Position numbers and translations under genes: made by a program
From: Protonemura montana
Taxonomy: Eukaryota > Arthropoda > Insecta > Plecoptera > Nemouridae
Direction of reading: 5' to 3'
DNA: 64,000 nucleotides
NCBI GenBank assembly: GCA_947568835.1
Contig: OX387606.1
Span: 23,983,111 to 24,047,110 of the forward strand
Part shown: one piece after another, positions 14,101 through 25,909 of the stretch
How the letters are laid out: each line of letters starts with the position of its first letter
Numbering within the stretch: position 1 is the stretch's first letter
Notes under the pieces: model-generated
Told to the model about the DNA's origin: nothing
Database searches by the model: none
The model's input: only the letters and a program-made list of their open reading frames with translations

Positions 14101-17100
14101 GTTCCTGCATGGTAATGAGTATGCAATGCACGCCTGCTTTAGATTGTACGTACAGCCATTCGGTACGATTGAAAATCATCAGATTACTTGAGTACCGTCA
14201 TCGGAAAAGAATGCTCCTTGAAATGAAAGAATCAGCGAAACCAAATGATAAATTCAGTGCTCGTCGCGGCTTAGCCTCGCTGGCTCCCATAAGCTGATGC
14301 ATTCCACATAGTCGCTTTCCCAATCGACAATAATACTAACAATAATGCTTTATCAATAATAAAACAAGAACATGCAGTAAACAGACCGTTGCAATTGGGG
14401 TTTATCCATTACAAACAAATATATGTTTTAAATAATTAATTGCGTTTTGAGATTAGCTCATCTTTGGTAGCTCATTCGATTGGTCCAGGCAGGACATGGG
14501 AGATGAAATCGATGCTGGTCATCATGGACATCTGTTTTTGCTCGGTGTCACGGTGATAGAATGATAGACACAAGACTGACAATCAGCTGATGTAGCTTCG
14601 AAAGCAACACTTCTTGAGGGTCGGGTTGTAGCAGTCAATTGCGTGGTCAAACAAGAAATCAGCCGAGGATTCAGCGCTTTAAGAAGGGTTTGTTCCGTGC
14701 CAAGTTACGGGTTCAGTTTTCCAGTGCGAATTTACACAAAAATGTGTCAGAATAAGGTTTCAAATGATTCAAATTTCACGGCACCCAATCAATTTCAAAC
14801 ACACGTGATTGAGATGCTGACAATGAACGCGCTGATAACGATGACGGATATAACCTAGCCTAGAAGGGAGGAGGGGAAACACGGTGTGGGCACGTAGCCT
14901 ACTCCTGTCGAAGACCAAGGGGACCACCGGCTTAACGTCCCTTCCGAAGGACGGTATAACGCGAACAACAGGATTCCTCCACAAATCCATGCTGTCGAGA
15001 GGTTGATAAGCAAGGCGAATTAATTTTCCGTACAGAATTGCATCCCTACAACCTCTCTCCCGAACAGAACTGTTCATAAGTATGATAGTCACCCATCCAA
15101 TACCCGATCCAGGGCAGTGTTGCTTAACTTTCATCTCTCCAACCTCTCTCCCGAACAGAACTGGCCATGTGTATGATAGTCACCCATCCAATACCTGACT
15201 CAGCGCAGAGTCGCTTAACTTCGGTGATCTCACAAGCATCTGTGTTTCCAACAAGCCAAATTGTTCGGTTCCAATAGATTTCTACTACGTTTCTCCCAGT
15301 TTTTCACCAGGTTTTTACTAATTTCCCATTAGATTTCCATATGGTTTCTATTGTGTTTCTCCATGCTGTCCAAAGGTTGACTGGAAGCTGTTATTCGATC
15401 CTCCAACCTCATTACAAAACCAAACAGGTCGAGAGTATGATGGTCACCCATCCAATAACTGACCCCATATTTTTCGGAAACGCCAACCCGTTCGGCCATT
15501 TTGCTCGCTCTAAACAGCACATAGGAATTGTAAAATGTCACCATCTAAAACAACATATTGTGTGGAATTTGCCAGAAACAAATTCATTGTCGATAGACAA
15601 ACGCACGGATGTTTGAGCGCCATTTGCTCGCAACCATAGCAACGCAAAGCACTTTGCTAATTGGCTCCTGGTTCCTCTCCGTGCCACATTTCCACGAGGA
15701 AACAAAGGAGGGCACGGGTAGAAAACAACGACATCCGCTTTCCAGTCCCAGGGAAGCTTGTCTGCCAGGCGACGGCAAGATGTCAAAGACGTCTCAGCCA
15801 GCTTTGCTACATTACTATAGCACCGACCGCCTGCCAGTGACTCAGTTCAATTTCCCAGGCAATGGAAATCCAATGGGAAAACTAATAAATGAGCTTTTGT
15901 GGTGCGACTTCTAAAGTCAGTTCTTGCGAAGTTATTCTCTGAGCGGGACAAGAAACTTGAGATGCAGACACCAAGGGTGTACGATCCACCCAATCAACAA
16001 ATCAGAAGAAGGTACATCGATTATCATGCGAATACAAGGAGTTTACACAAATGCGGCAACGGACATCCTTTTTAAAAAATCCCATTCGAAACATTTAAAA
16101 TGTAACGACGTCATCGTCGGCACCTCGCTTGCAGTTGGGAGCAAGTGAATGACGATCCAGGTTAACTGCATGGAGACGAGGTTCTGGGAGTTGATTGATT
16201 GAGTTCCGTTTATTGAAGGGATTACATCCGCGCCAATCGCTTGCATTCGATCGTTGCCGCTCCGTTCCGAATGCGATTCGCGGGAAATATAGGTTTTCTT
16301 GTATCACCCCCCTCCCCCCAGCCGATACCAACGTCGGGTCACGTCCTGACCTGTACACCACGTATGACTACATCAGCCGAGTTGCACGATAAAACCCCAA
16401 GCGGCAATCATGGTTCACATGCCAGTGCATGTGCATCACGACTAGGTACACATTGCACCTCAATATTGCATGTAGATCGGAGGTAGAAAGCAAACGGCAA
16501 CACCTTTTTCATGAGACTAGCTGGTGACAATGTAAATTATTGCAAACATTTACTAGCATTTTGTGGCCATTTGCGTATAGGAATGGAGTTTATAATTCAA
16601 CCCGCAAAACACTAAAACGATAAACTCTATGAGCGACTGAATAGCGATATTTAAAAAAGGGTCCAGAATTAAAAAAAATGTCATCATATACCTAGCTGCC
16701 AGTTATTAATTGAAAAAGTTCTCTAGGGAAATCTAAAGCAATATTTTTGGTCAAAAAGCCACATAAACGTCGTTTTTCAAAGCCGGGTTTTTCGTCAAAC
16801 AACAAAGACGCATCTGTGACTTGTTTTCAGAGAGACGTCGGCGGTCTGACGGCGTCCCGACGTCGGCGTCGACAGCAACTAGGTCAAGAAACCCATCGCT
16901 TTTTGCAACGGGAAGAGCCGCACGGCGGGCAAAAAACTTTCATAATCTTTATTGAAAGCGGGCAAAGTTTATAAACTCGCGAGTTTTGCGGTGGGGCAAA
17001 AAAAGAGCCGCGAGTGAAACTGGTATTGTTTGATCAGATTTTCAATTGCGTCTAATCGCCAACAATTGCAAGCCGTTGCAGCAGATTGTTCCACAAATAG

Positions 17101-20100
17101 GCTTTGAAATTAGAAGTCGGTTTCAGCACATCGTGTCCATTTCCCGCTAGTCTTTCACGGGGGTCCGATTTCCGCTAAAACTCTCGGCCAAAACCTGCGG
17201 GAAATCGTCGTCGACTCAGTTCCGAAGGCGAGGGGTCGAAGCATTCGAGGAAAAGTTAGATTTTTGATGACCAAGCGAAGTGAAATGAAAAACCTGTCCC
17301 TAATTAGGAAGAACACTCGGCCCTTCAGGCTGGACAATAATCGATTAGAGTTGACAAAAGAGCGTTCAATCGTCCTGAAATACCGTGACGAAATCCTGGG
17401 CGACCAACAAACTATGACCATAGGATTACTGGAATACACTAGGATTAATTTGAGTTTGCCACTTTCTGGGCTGCTTGTACCAACCTAGAAAACATGGTAC
17501 CACGATGCTACTCTTAACTATCTGATTTAAAAGCAACAAAAAAATGTTTTTCTTTGGTTGAAACATTTAATAATTTCAGTAAAACAAAATATTTAATGAA
17601 AAACAATAAATGTTATTCAACCAAAGTTCAAATGAATATATTTTCGATTACTTTTAACTTTTATCAGGTCGGCATGCACCCAAGCTTGCAAACCGCTTTT
17701 TGGCAGCCATTGCTAGAATCCACTAGTGTACGGTAGGTATTTAGCAGAAGTCATTAGGACTTTCAGTTTTGTATTCAAGTTCTTATTTTTCAATATAATT
17801 AATTTCACGTAAATAAACTGATAAATCCTCAAAGAATTTAAGTGCATGATGCATTGTTTGGTCATAATTTTCTGGTTAATTTTCAATCTCCCCGGTGAAG
17901 ACTGGCTTTATTTTGCATTCTAAAGTTGGCAATATGTAGTCAGAGTCCACCAGGCTGTGGCAAGGTTAGGCTGACACAACTGTAGTCAGAGTCCACCAGG
18001 TTGTGGCAAGGTTAGGCTAACACAACTGTAGTCCGAGTCCACCAGGTTGTGGCAAGGTTAGGCTAACACAACTGTAGTCAGAGTCCACCAGGCTGTGGCA
18101 AGGTTAGGCTAACACAACTGTAGTCAGAGTCCACCAGGTTGTGGCAAGGTTAGGCTAACACAACTGTAGTCAGAGTCCACCAGGCTGTGGCAAGGTTAGG
18201 CTAACACAACTGTAGTCAGAGTCCACCAGGTTGTGGCAAGGTTAGGCTAACAAAACTGTAGCCAGAGTCCACCAGGTTGTGGCAAGGTAAGACTAACACA
18301 GCTGTAGTCAGAGTCCACCAGGCTGTGGCAAGGTTAGGCTAACACAACTGTAGCCAGAGTCCACCAGGTTGTGGCAAGGTTAGGTTAACACAACTGTAGT
18401 CAGAGTCCACCAGGTTGTGGCAAGGTTAAGCTAACACAACTATAGTCAGAGTCCACCAGGCTGTGGCAAGGTTAGGTTAACACAACTGTAGCCAGAGTCC
18501 ACCAGGCTGTGGCAAGGTTAGGTTAACACAACTGTAGTCAGAGTCCACCAGGCTGTGGCAAGGTTAGGTTAACACAACTGTAGCCAGAGTCCACCAGGCT
18601 GTGGCAAGGTTAGGCTAACACAACTGTAGTCAGAGTCCACCAGGTTGTGGCAAGGTTAGGCTAACACAACTGCAGTCAGAGTCCACCAGGCTGTGGCAAG
18701 GTTAGGCTAACACAACTGTAGTCAGAGTCCACCAGGCTGTGGCAAGGTTAGGCTAACACAACTGTAGCCAGAGTCCACCAGGTTGTGGCAAGGTTAGGCT
18801 AACACAACTGTAGTCAGAGTCCACCAGGTTGTGGCAAGGTTAGGCTAACACAACTGCAGTCAGAGTCCACCAGGCTGTGGCAAGGTTAGGCTAACACAAC
18901 TGTAGTCAGAGTCCACCAGGCTGTGGCAAGGTTAGGCTAACACAACTGTAGCCAGAGTCCACCAGGTTGTGGCAAGGTTAGGCTAACACAACTGTAGTCA
19001 GAGTCCACCAGGTTGTGGCAAGGTTAGGCTAACACAACTGTAGTCAGAGTCCACCAGGTTGTGGCAAGGTTAGGCTAACACAACTGTAGTCAGAGTCCAC
19101 CAGGTTGTGGCAAGGTTAGGCTAACACACTTGTAGTCAGAGTCCACCAGGTTGTGGCAAGGTTAGGCTAACACAACTGCATGTTGGAAGACCACAGAACC
19201 GGTGTCTAAGAGAAAGAAGCTTCCTCTAAGCTATATTCGTAAAGTCAAAAACTTGAAATTAAAATAAATAGATGGTACCCCGTGCACAATTTGTAGTCAA
19301 TTGAATCTGTTCTGTAGCTTGTTCTATTGGATTGGAATGGTATGTCATTTGTGATTGCATCCCCCCTTCCCCTGAACACGAAGCACGTGCTATACGGGTA
19401 CAAGGACCCCCCCTGTACGCGAACGTGACGGTAGAATTGTTTCCCGAGCAGGTGCAGGTGTGTCAGAACGCCAAGCATTTATCGACCTAAGCATGCCGCT
19501 GTCTCGCGCAACGCTAAACGGTATTTAAACGCCGTACAATTCAAATTGATTCATTTTCATCGAGTCTAAAGATCAACCACTTCATGTCCTTGATGTAATA
19601 ACGCGTGAAGCCAAGATGCAACTCGGAGGGCTGTACGAGGGTGCTATCGAATAGTGCAGTTGGTGGGATGCCAGATTAAGGGATGACCTGCCTTTGTGGG
19701 CAACTTTTAAGGGTTAGAGCGCTTTTCAAATGGGGTTGCCGACATGGCTAAGCGACGATGTACACCGATCCACTAGCATGAAAACACAGAGAATATTTCT
19801 GTGAGATTTTTCTTTTCTTTCGATCAGGAGATAAACGACTTTGCTAGTACAGCTGCAGCGTTCGCCGAGAAAAGTCCCCAAACTTTGCTGACCAAAAAAG
19901 GAAGACGAGGTACAAAGCGAGAAAGCAGAGTTCGTTTACGCTAAAAGAAAGTAAACTGCATGTACTCTTACAGAAACTTTCGCGCGTTCTTCGATAGCGG
20001 AGCTTCGAGATCATCACCGGCATAAGAATGAAGGAAATTTGATCAAACAAGGATTTCTACAAATGTATTTTGCTTGGTTCTAATCTTGCCGCGTTTTGCT

Positions 20101-20230
20101 CGTGTAATTCACCGAGTAACTCTTACATGTGCACGAACGAGACAAAAGTTCATACTTTGCTTACAATTGATTGCTGTTCAATTACCTGATTGGCTTTGTT
20201 GATCTGCTTCTTGAGCCCCGCGAACGCCAT
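2172..20230 (-). CDS. EndoA: Endophilin-A (N-BAR plus SH3), complete, 11 coding exons
   Basis: Curves membranes and recruits dynamin and synaptojanin in clathrin-mediated endocytosis and synaptic vesicle recycling (family knowledge). Exons in gene order: 20186-20230, 12736-12804, 11804-12020, 11195-11328, 11026-11092, 10004-10093 (cassette), 8637-8737, 7749-7852, 6504-6760, 2685-2800, 2172-2291. All have GT/AG boundaries and matching phases, giving 1320 nt and 439 aa. Residues 1-15 ([15 protein letters not shown]) are the H0 amphipathic helix. The BAR domain runs to about 275 and shows [35 protein letters not shown] and [14 protein letters not shown]. The linker exon has [12 protein letters not shown], a motif I associate with arthropod endophilins. 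SH3 is about 383-439 ([16 protein letters not shown], then [20 protein letters not shown]). Exon 6504-6760 uses a weaker GTCGGT donor, chosen because it alone keeps the phase. Intron 1 is about 7.4 kb and holds a large minisatellite. Confidence 0.95.
2530..2634 (+). repeat. tRNA-SINE, 5'-truncated
   Basis: Starts within the acceptor end of the tRNA part, then TTTTTGAGACGGTTATAGTG, the GCATTGCAAGCGTTTGCAAT tail motif and the AAGATTTCATC terminus. Lies in the last endophilin-A intron. Confidence 0.85.
2826..3339. mobile_element. Non-autonomous hAT-type MITE
   Basis: 514 bp with perfect inverted ends (CAGTGGTGTAGTC and complement) and near-matching 8-bp flanks (GTCAGGAA / GTCAGGAC). Repeated GGGTATACGC motifs lie just inside both ends. 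The CAGTG end and 8-bp target duplication fit hAT. No transposase frame is present. Confidence 0.75.
3340..4484. other. Endophilin-A intron, nothing recognised
   Basis: Short spurious frames only. Confidence 0.4.
4485..4990. repeat. Dispersed Penelope-like repeat fragments, both orientations
   Basis: 4485-4640 is an inverted copy (TCAACTGGTTTTTGAATGC, TTTCGTAACTTGTACTAG). 4797-4990 is a direct copy with GTTACGAAACGTTGGGAAA and GCATTCAAAACCCAGTTGAA. The same family recurs at 31.5, 40.7, 55.8 and 57.2-57.7 kb. Confidence 0.6.
5404..5826. mobile_element. Foldback MITE, full length
   Basis: 423 bp made almost wholly of two ~190-bp inverted arms ending CGTTGAGTGCAGG. Exact 7-bp target duplication CTGAAAC at 5397-5403 and 5827-5833. 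Noncoding. Confidence 0.9.
6888..7530 (+). mobile_element. LINE 3' end with internal 45-bp tandem array
   Basis: About nine 45-bp units (6918-7317) translate to a repeating 15-residue motif ([15 protein letters not shown]). They run into [12 protein letters not shown], a C-terminal signature of CR1/Jockey-type LINE polyproteins, then a 3' UTR and (TAAA)n tail. Lies in an endophilin-A intron and is not a host gene. Confidence 0.75.
8205..8232. repeat. Short (GGTTA)n run
   Basis: About five units of the TTAGG-type arthropod telomere motif, interstitial. Confidence 0.8.
8240..8625 (+). repeat. Possible LINE-like fragment with (TAA)n tail
   Basis: An open stretch of roughly 85 codons followed by a noncoding piece and a (TAA)n run, the layout of a 5'-truncated non-LTR copy. 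I do not recognise the protein. Confidence 0.3.
8830..9990. other. Endophilin-A intron, nothing recognised
   Basis: AT-rich, with a few short frames lacking homology that I can see. Confidence 0.4.
10004..10093 (-). other. EndoA: Endophilin-A in-frame cassette exon
   Basis: Exactly 90 nt, phase 1 at both ends, so the transcript stays in frame with or without it. It encodes about 30 residues rich in Gly, Ser, Pro and Lys (core [20 protein letters not shown], then KSPAGTPG). It sits between CKRRKQAKG and [15 protein letters not shown], the helix-2/helix-3 turn at the tip of the BAR dimer. The donor is good (GTACGT). The acceptor is weak, with a purine-rich tract before CAG, which suits an alternatively spliced exon. 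Inclusion in real transcripts is an inference. Confidence 0.7.
10100..11020. other. Endophilin-A intron, nothing recognised
   Basis: No repeat or exon evident. Confidence 0.4.
11330..12735. other. Endophilin-A introns around exon 3
   Basis: Outside the coding exon at 11804-12020 I see no repeat, RNA gene or further exon. Confidence 0.35.
13790..13990. promoter_or_regulatory. CpG-rich island in endophilin-A intron 1
   Basis: A CG-dense patch in an AT-rich intron. It could be an alternative promoter or enhancer; no start site is identifiable. Confidence 0.25.
14850..15272 (-). repeat. 5S-SINE, two 91-bp units, tail-truncated
   Basis: 5S rRNA-like GATCACCGAAGTTAAGC and GGATGGGTGAC on the minus strand, two tandem units, then the body around CTCGACAGCATGGATTTG. 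The terminal GTCGTTAAACACC tail is missing. An eroded related fragment lies at about 15400-15470. Confidence 0.85.
15480..17930. other. Endophilin-A intron 1, mostly unremarkable
   Basis: Contains reverse-oriented LINE-tail-like patches (near 16183-16235 and 16935) but no gene that I can support. Confidence 0.35.
17936..19180. repeat. 46-bp minisatellite, about 27 copies
   Basis: The unit contains GTCAGAGTCCACCAGG and GGCAAGGTTAGGCTAACAC. Variant positions (GTAGTC/GTAGCC/GCAGTC and CTGTGG/TTGTGG) show a four-unit (184-bp) higher-order period near 18668-19035. Lies in endophilin-A intron 1. Confidence 0.95.
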
Positions 20231-20272
20231 GATTGCAGAGTGTGATTCGCCCGCAGCTCACAAAATATCGAG
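20231..20272 (-). other. EndoA: Endophilin-A 5' UTR part of the start-codon exon
   Basis: On the minus strand a long pyrimidine run ends in TTTTTCCAG just before this segment, a textbook 3' splice site. At least one noncoding exon therefore lies upstream. The ATG follows 42 nt later. Confidence 0.6.
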
Positions 20273-20788
20273 CTGGAAAAAGAAACAAAAAAAACAATGA
20301 AAACACACGAAATTAATCACGGCCAAACACAAAATGTCACATTAAAACCAGGATAAATGTTCCACCCGTCAATGGGTTAAGAAAAAACGAGAGAAGCAAC
20401 GGGGTAAAATATATCAATCCGCAGTCGTAGCGGCTGATTTCAAATTGAATCCAAGCGGTTTTTTTTCTTCTACAGAATCAATTTACACCGTCGTGTCGCA
20501 TGCGAACGTCGATTTCACAAACACCGACTTTGCAAGCCCATACTCGTATGAACGCAGAATACAACCCAGTCGTGACCTGTAACTACCACGTTTAACAGAA
20601 ACTGCAGCCGACTCACCTTAAAAAAAAAACGACTCAAATCTCAACACCCGACGCTGTCGACCACACGTGAAACACCCGCGCGATAATCAAGACAAAAATT
20701 ATCCTCAAAAAAAAAACCAGTAGACGCAAAGTGACGACGCCGAAACGTACGGGACTGCGACGCTAAACCCTTCAGCCGCGTCGCGTAC

Positions 20789-21125
20789 CTCGGTGCTAGT
20801 AAAAGCCGTGTGGAACGACGCCGAATGCTAGCGTATCGACGTCGACGTCGGCGTCGGCGTCGTCAAAAGCAGCGCCCACGGCGTCCATCCACGCAACTGC
20901 TGCCCACGCGACGGCGACGCTTGCAATTTCAATGATCGACGCGTATGGGAAAGGTCTACACCCTATGCAGAGTTCACGTATCGTATCGGCGAGTTGAGAC
21001 GGCGGTTTTTTTTGACTGAGGGTCAAATGACAGAAGATTTCGGCGACAATCGTCTTCTGTCTATGAGAGTAGGCGTCGCAAATGAATGACCCCAGACTTG
21101 CGTGCGGCGGGCTCAGGATGTCGAC
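20789..21125 (-). promoter_or_regulatory. CpG-rich candidate promoter and first noncoding exon of endophilin-A
   Basis: A CG-dense stretch unlike the AT-rich surroundings, with repeated GTCGGC/GACGTC motifs. A possible minus-strand donor (CGAG then GTACGC) sits at its low-coordinate edge and would splice to the acceptor at 20272. No transcription start can be read from sequence alone. Confidence 0.35.
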
Positions 21126-22141
21126 CATTCATCGATTGAACAATTTCTTTTCACTCCTTTTCAAATCGCTCTGGTCGTAATAATGCGCCGTTATTCTTAG
21201 CCGTAATATCGCCCACTTACACTCACGGCGTTTTTGTTTGTTCGCGTTCACTGACCACTATAGACTGCACAGACCTGTGCGTAAACCACGGACACTAGCG
21301 ACTTTTAATTGCAATTACCTTTGCTCACTGGATAAAGCGAGGTAGTATCATGATAAGCACCAAGCAGCTAGCGATTCTTTGATAGGCACTGTGATTGCCC
21401 TGATCGCTTACGTCAGAACACTTATTGTTTTTAATGAGAAAGCCTGAGCACCTATCTATAAACTCTGGTTGTAAATTTAATAATAAATCTGATAAAGGTT
21501 TACACCGTTAAAACCGGATTATTTGCGATCCCTGAATCAGAACCACTGATCAGAACAAACGAGTGTTTTAAACTGTAATCCGTGAAGAAAACCTGACAAC
21601 TGGCCGTGATAAGGGGCTGTAGTCAACGTCACTTTAATGTCTTGTCTTTCTTGAAAACAAAAACACGTGACGTCGCTCGTCGGTCGCGTGCATTACTTTG
21701 ATTATCCGGTCGTATAACTTTGAGTACAATAAGTGTGGGCCACTATTACAGTGATAACTTTAATTGGGCCAAGCAAAAATGGCGGTGAAAAATTGATAGC
21801 GAGCGTCCGTCCGGTCTGTCGCCTGTTGATACGGCGCCGCCAAAGAATCTTCAACGGGACGCTCTCATGCATCATGACGACGCCGACTTTCTGCAGCCGC
21901 AGTGCGCCAAAGCGTCGCGACGCCGTCGAACGACAAATCACTTTTGTGCGGCGCGATTACAATAAAACAAAGTCCGTACAGGACCGGCCGATGTGTTGTT
22001 TCTATACACATGTCTCGGGAAGACAAAGGGACAAGGGAAGGAGATGCGTCGCTAATTTGACGCCCTGTGGCAGTACAAGGACAAGGGTCATGATAACCCA
22101 ATTAATTCAATTAGTTGCAATCATAGAATGTTATTGTTTTC
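21126..22141. other. Intergenic, no gene recognised
   Basis: Upstream of endophilin-A. Open frames here show no family motif. Confidence 0.4.
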
Positions 22142-22152
22142 TTCTGTACGTG

Positions 22153-22866
22153 ACCGAACGGTTTGGCGTGTTGGAAACACCGGTTCTCGTTAGATCACCG
22201 AAGTTAAGCAACACTGCGCTGAGTCAGGTATTGAATGGGTGACCATCATACACATGACCAGTTCTGTTCGGGAGAGAGGTTGGAGGGATGCAAGTTAAGC
22301 AACACTGCGCTGAGTCAGGTATTGAATGGGTGACCATCATACACATGACCAGTTCTGTTTGGGAGAGAGGTTGGAGGGATGAAAGTTAAGCAACACTGCG
22401 CTGAGTCAGGTATTGAATGGGTGACCATCATACACATCACCAGTTCTGTTCGGGAGAGAGGTTGGAGGGATGGAAGTTAAGCAACACTGCGCTGAATCAG
22501 GTATTGAATGGGTGACCATCAAACACATGACCAGTTCTGTTCGGGAGAGAGGTTGGAGCGATGTAAGTTAGTACAGCAACTTCACTCGCCTTGCTTATCA
22601 ACCTCTCGACAGCATGGATTTGTGGAGGAATCCTGTTGTTCGCGTTGTACCGTCCTTCGAAAGGGACGTTAAGCCGGTGGTCCACTTGGTCTTCGACAGG
22701 AGTAGGCTACGTGCCGACACCGTGTTTCCCCTCCTCCCTTCTAGGCTAGGTTAGGTTCATCATCATCCTCATCATCATCCACTCATTCACCGACGCCATT
22801 AGACCAGTGCCGCATGGCCAGATGTCAAAACAGTGCGTCGTTAAACACCACAAATAATAATAATAA
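22153..22866 (+). repeat. 5S rRNA-derived SINE, full length, four 91-bp units
   Basis: The head matches 5S rRNA from about nt 20 (CACCGGTTCTCG, GATCACCGAAGTTAAGCAAC, GGGTGACC). Four tandem units start at 22203, 22294, 22385 and 22476. A unique body follows, then the GTGCGTCGTTAAACACCA tail and (TAA)n. Exact 11-bp target duplication TTCTGTACGTG at 22142-22152 and 22867-22877 proves retrotransposition as one unit. Confidence 0.93.
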
Positions 22867-23191
22867 TTCTGTACGTGTTTGTGTTAGCTTGTAAATCTGT
22901 CGGCGTCGCTGTTCGACGTCGTCAGACTTGATGGTAGCTCCTTGTGAGATGAATAAGAGCGCCGTGGGAGGCTGGATCGATAGCTACAGCCACGGGTTGC
23001 AGCGGCAGAGGGAAGGGGTGGTCACAGATATGCCTATTCTGAACATGCGGGTGGATGCAAAACATCTCCACGGAGAAGCTGAATCCTGTTGTACCCAACC
23101 TTTTGAATCTTTTGAAAAACAAATTGCAGACTTAGCAGTTAACCCGATGTTTTAAGATGTTTTTCAGCTTGGGATTTGTGCTGTTTCTTAA

Positions 23192-23413
23192 AATGAAATC
23201 TTATTTAAATTGCAAACGCTTGCAATGCGCGGGGTATTTTATTATTAACAACACTATAACCGTCTCAAAAATTGATGCCCAAACGCGGTCTCAAATCCCG
23301 ATCTGCACCTTTCGTGGATTCAGAGCAACACCCGCGACAGGTGGAGATCGGGGTTCGAGTCCCCGTTTGGGCATCAATTTTTGAGACGGTTATAGTGTTG
23401 TTAATAATAAAAT
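23192..23413. repeat. tRNA-SINE inverted dimer
   Basis: A minus-oriented tail and tRNA part are joined head to head with a plus-oriented tRNA part and inverted-repeat arm. Both arms carry CACTATAACCGTCTCAAAAA or its complement. Confidence 0.85.
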
Positions 23414-24780
23414 CGGATGTTTTTTCTATAAGTTCACACCTTGTCTGTATTTCCCATCACAGATATTATTTCAACAAATCAAACAAATCTACAAGTTTAA
23501 GATTTTCCACGAACCGAACTTAATTCGGTGAATTGGTAACATATTTAAGACACAATTTTCATTTTTTCGTAATGAAATCATCGTTGTGATTTCGATAAAG
23601 CACGAAAACTAAAGCGAAATCGCGTTAAATATTTGTTATTTCCAGTAAAACTATATTTTCGTTGGTTAAATTAGCTCGGGGAAATATTCTTAGCTCACCT
23701 AAGACTATTCTAGGTCATGTAGGCGTCCACTTTAGCACAAAGATGACCAAACAAAAAAGTTCGAATTTCGAGTTTAAGAAAAGCTTGAGATGCAGGAAAA
23801 CAATTTATCGACCCGAGATGAAAGTTCGCTTTGAAAGCAAACAAAATGTGTAATTTAAGAATGTTTAAAAACACTCTAAATGAGCTCGAAGCAGCGGCAA
23901 CCGTTCATGTCAAAGCGCACACTGCCTCTAAGCACTTTTTGTTTTTCACAAATTCTGGAAAAAATTAAGACGGCCTCTATTATGTAGGTGCCTGAAACTA
24001 GGAACCTGAAACTCCTAAATATTTTCTGACCATAGCCCGTGTTATCGCTTTGAGTGAAAACATAGATGCCTGGCCATTCTTCTCTTATCAGGAGCGAGGG
24101 AAGATAGTTTTCACGTGACTACGTCTTAAAGCGCATTATATAGGGAGGCATGTACGGATTTGCTCTCCAAAATGGCAAATGTGTAACAAGCCCTACAGCC
24201 TACAGGAAACAAAGGACAGAGTGCGACTTATTATCATTCAATAGTTCAGATAATTCTCTAGAAGCACTTTTTTTTTATTTTCGATAAACTAAATATTGGA
24301 GGCGTGAGAGGAGGCGGCGACTTTAGCACTCGTCATTAGACTAATGCAAAATAAAATATATATATCACAAGATGACACTTCCATCCCAATCTGTACAATC
24401 CTTCAGCTTGTAAATTAGATATGAAAACACAACCCAAATAAAGAGAGATGTAAAACTTGCATGTGAAGTGCGGTAAGTACTGTAGTTGACCTACGTGGCT
24501 ACGCGGTAGTTGAACGTAGTCACGCTTTAATATCGGCCGTATCAACAAGATACAGCTACACCCGTTCTTTATGAACCAAGTCTTATGATAACAAAAGATC
24601 TAGTAAACCCTTAATTTAACATCTCAATCATGTGACTGAACATCGCTTAAAACTTGCATTCAAAACCAAACCAAAACAGCAATCAATTTACAACAAAAAA
24701 AAATAGCAAAATCACCAGTTTTATATTTTCTTTTGAGATGCGATGCTGACTTGGCATTGAACAAGTTTGCTGACAGCTCC
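23414..24780. other. Intergenic, no gene recognised
   Basis: Short frames only. Confidence 0.4.
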
Positions 24781-24791
24781 TGGTAATGAAC

Positions 24792-25317
24792 TTTTTTTTT
24801 GTGGTATTTAACGATGCACTGTTTTGACATCTGGCCATGCGGCACTGGTCTAATGACGTCGGTGAATGAGTGGATGATGATGAGGATGATGATGAACCTA
24901 ACCTAGCCTAGAAGGGATGAGGGGAAACCCGGTGCCGACACGTAGCCTACTCCTGTCGAAGACCAAGGAGACCACCGGCTTAACGGCCCTTCCGAAGGAC
25001 GGTATAACGCGAACAACAGGATTCCTCCACAAATCCATGCTGTCGAGAGGTTGATAAGCAAGGCGAGTGAAGTTGCTGTACTAACTTTCATCCCTCCAAC
25101 CTTTCTCCCGAACAGAACTGGGCATGTGTATGATGGTCACCCATCCAATACCTGACTCAGCGCAGTGTTGCTTAACTTTCATCCCTCCAACCTCTCTCCC
25201 GAACAGAACTGGTCATGTGTATGATGGTCACCCATCCAATACCTGACTCAGCGCAGTGTTGCTTAACTTCGGTGATCTCACGAGAACCGGTGTTTCCAAC
25301 ACGACAAACCGTTCGGT
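24792..25317 (-). repeat. 5S-SINE, two 91-bp units, full length
   Basis: Minus orientation with poly(A) tail (T-run at 24792). A 9-bp target duplication GTAATGAAC lies at 24783-24791 and 25318-25326. Confidence 0.92.
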
Positions 25318-25832
25318 GTAATGAACAATGTCATTAATGTTATCGTCATTGAGACAGAGAAATTAACAGATGAGAGACTAACAATTAGCAAGATGTCGAC
25401 CTGATATAAGTTTGAGATGAGAAAGTTGGCGAGAAAGATCCATCTCGGTACATCAATCTCGAGGGACCAGTTTCCCCACCTGTACCCCCCCCCCCCCTTA
25501 TAACCAGACCTTGGCTCACTTTCCTCATCCCAAAATGAACACACCTTGACCCATGAAGTTTAGTGGGAGCAGAAATAAAATCCCTTTTATCCAGGAATTC
25601 CCCATCCAATACGCCAACCTCCCGTCCCATCTCATCCCAACTTATTTCAGAAAACAAACCCTGCTAGAGCTGGAATTCTCTTCGAGGTAAAGGAAAGATA
25701 TATTTTTAATTAAAAGTGTAATTCTGCCTGTGGTTAGCTAAAATGCACAAAGGGACAACCGCGTGCTGTTGGTGTTTTTTAGTAGGTTGGTCACCAACAT
25801 GAAAATATGGAGGTGGCAAGGCATATGCAGTT

Positions 25833-25909
25833 AATAATAATATTGATTATAATAATAATAATAATACCTCGCGCATTGCCAGCGTTTGCAATTTAAATAA
25901 GATTTCAGA
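25833..25909 (+). repeat. tRNA-SINE tail fragment
   Basis: (TAA)n, then GCGTTTGCAATTTAAATAAG. Confidence 0.75.

Noticed and set aside
17936-19180. CRISPR array
   Set aside because: No unique spacers; adjoining units are near-identical, and the setting is a eukaryotic intron.
21733-22242. 169-residue open frame as a gene
   Set aside because: Its end runs into the 5S-SINE head; no family motif.
22203-22560. 5S rRNA gene cluster
   Set aside because: Only the middle of 5S is matched, spacing is 91 bp, and a SINE body, tail and target duplication surround it.
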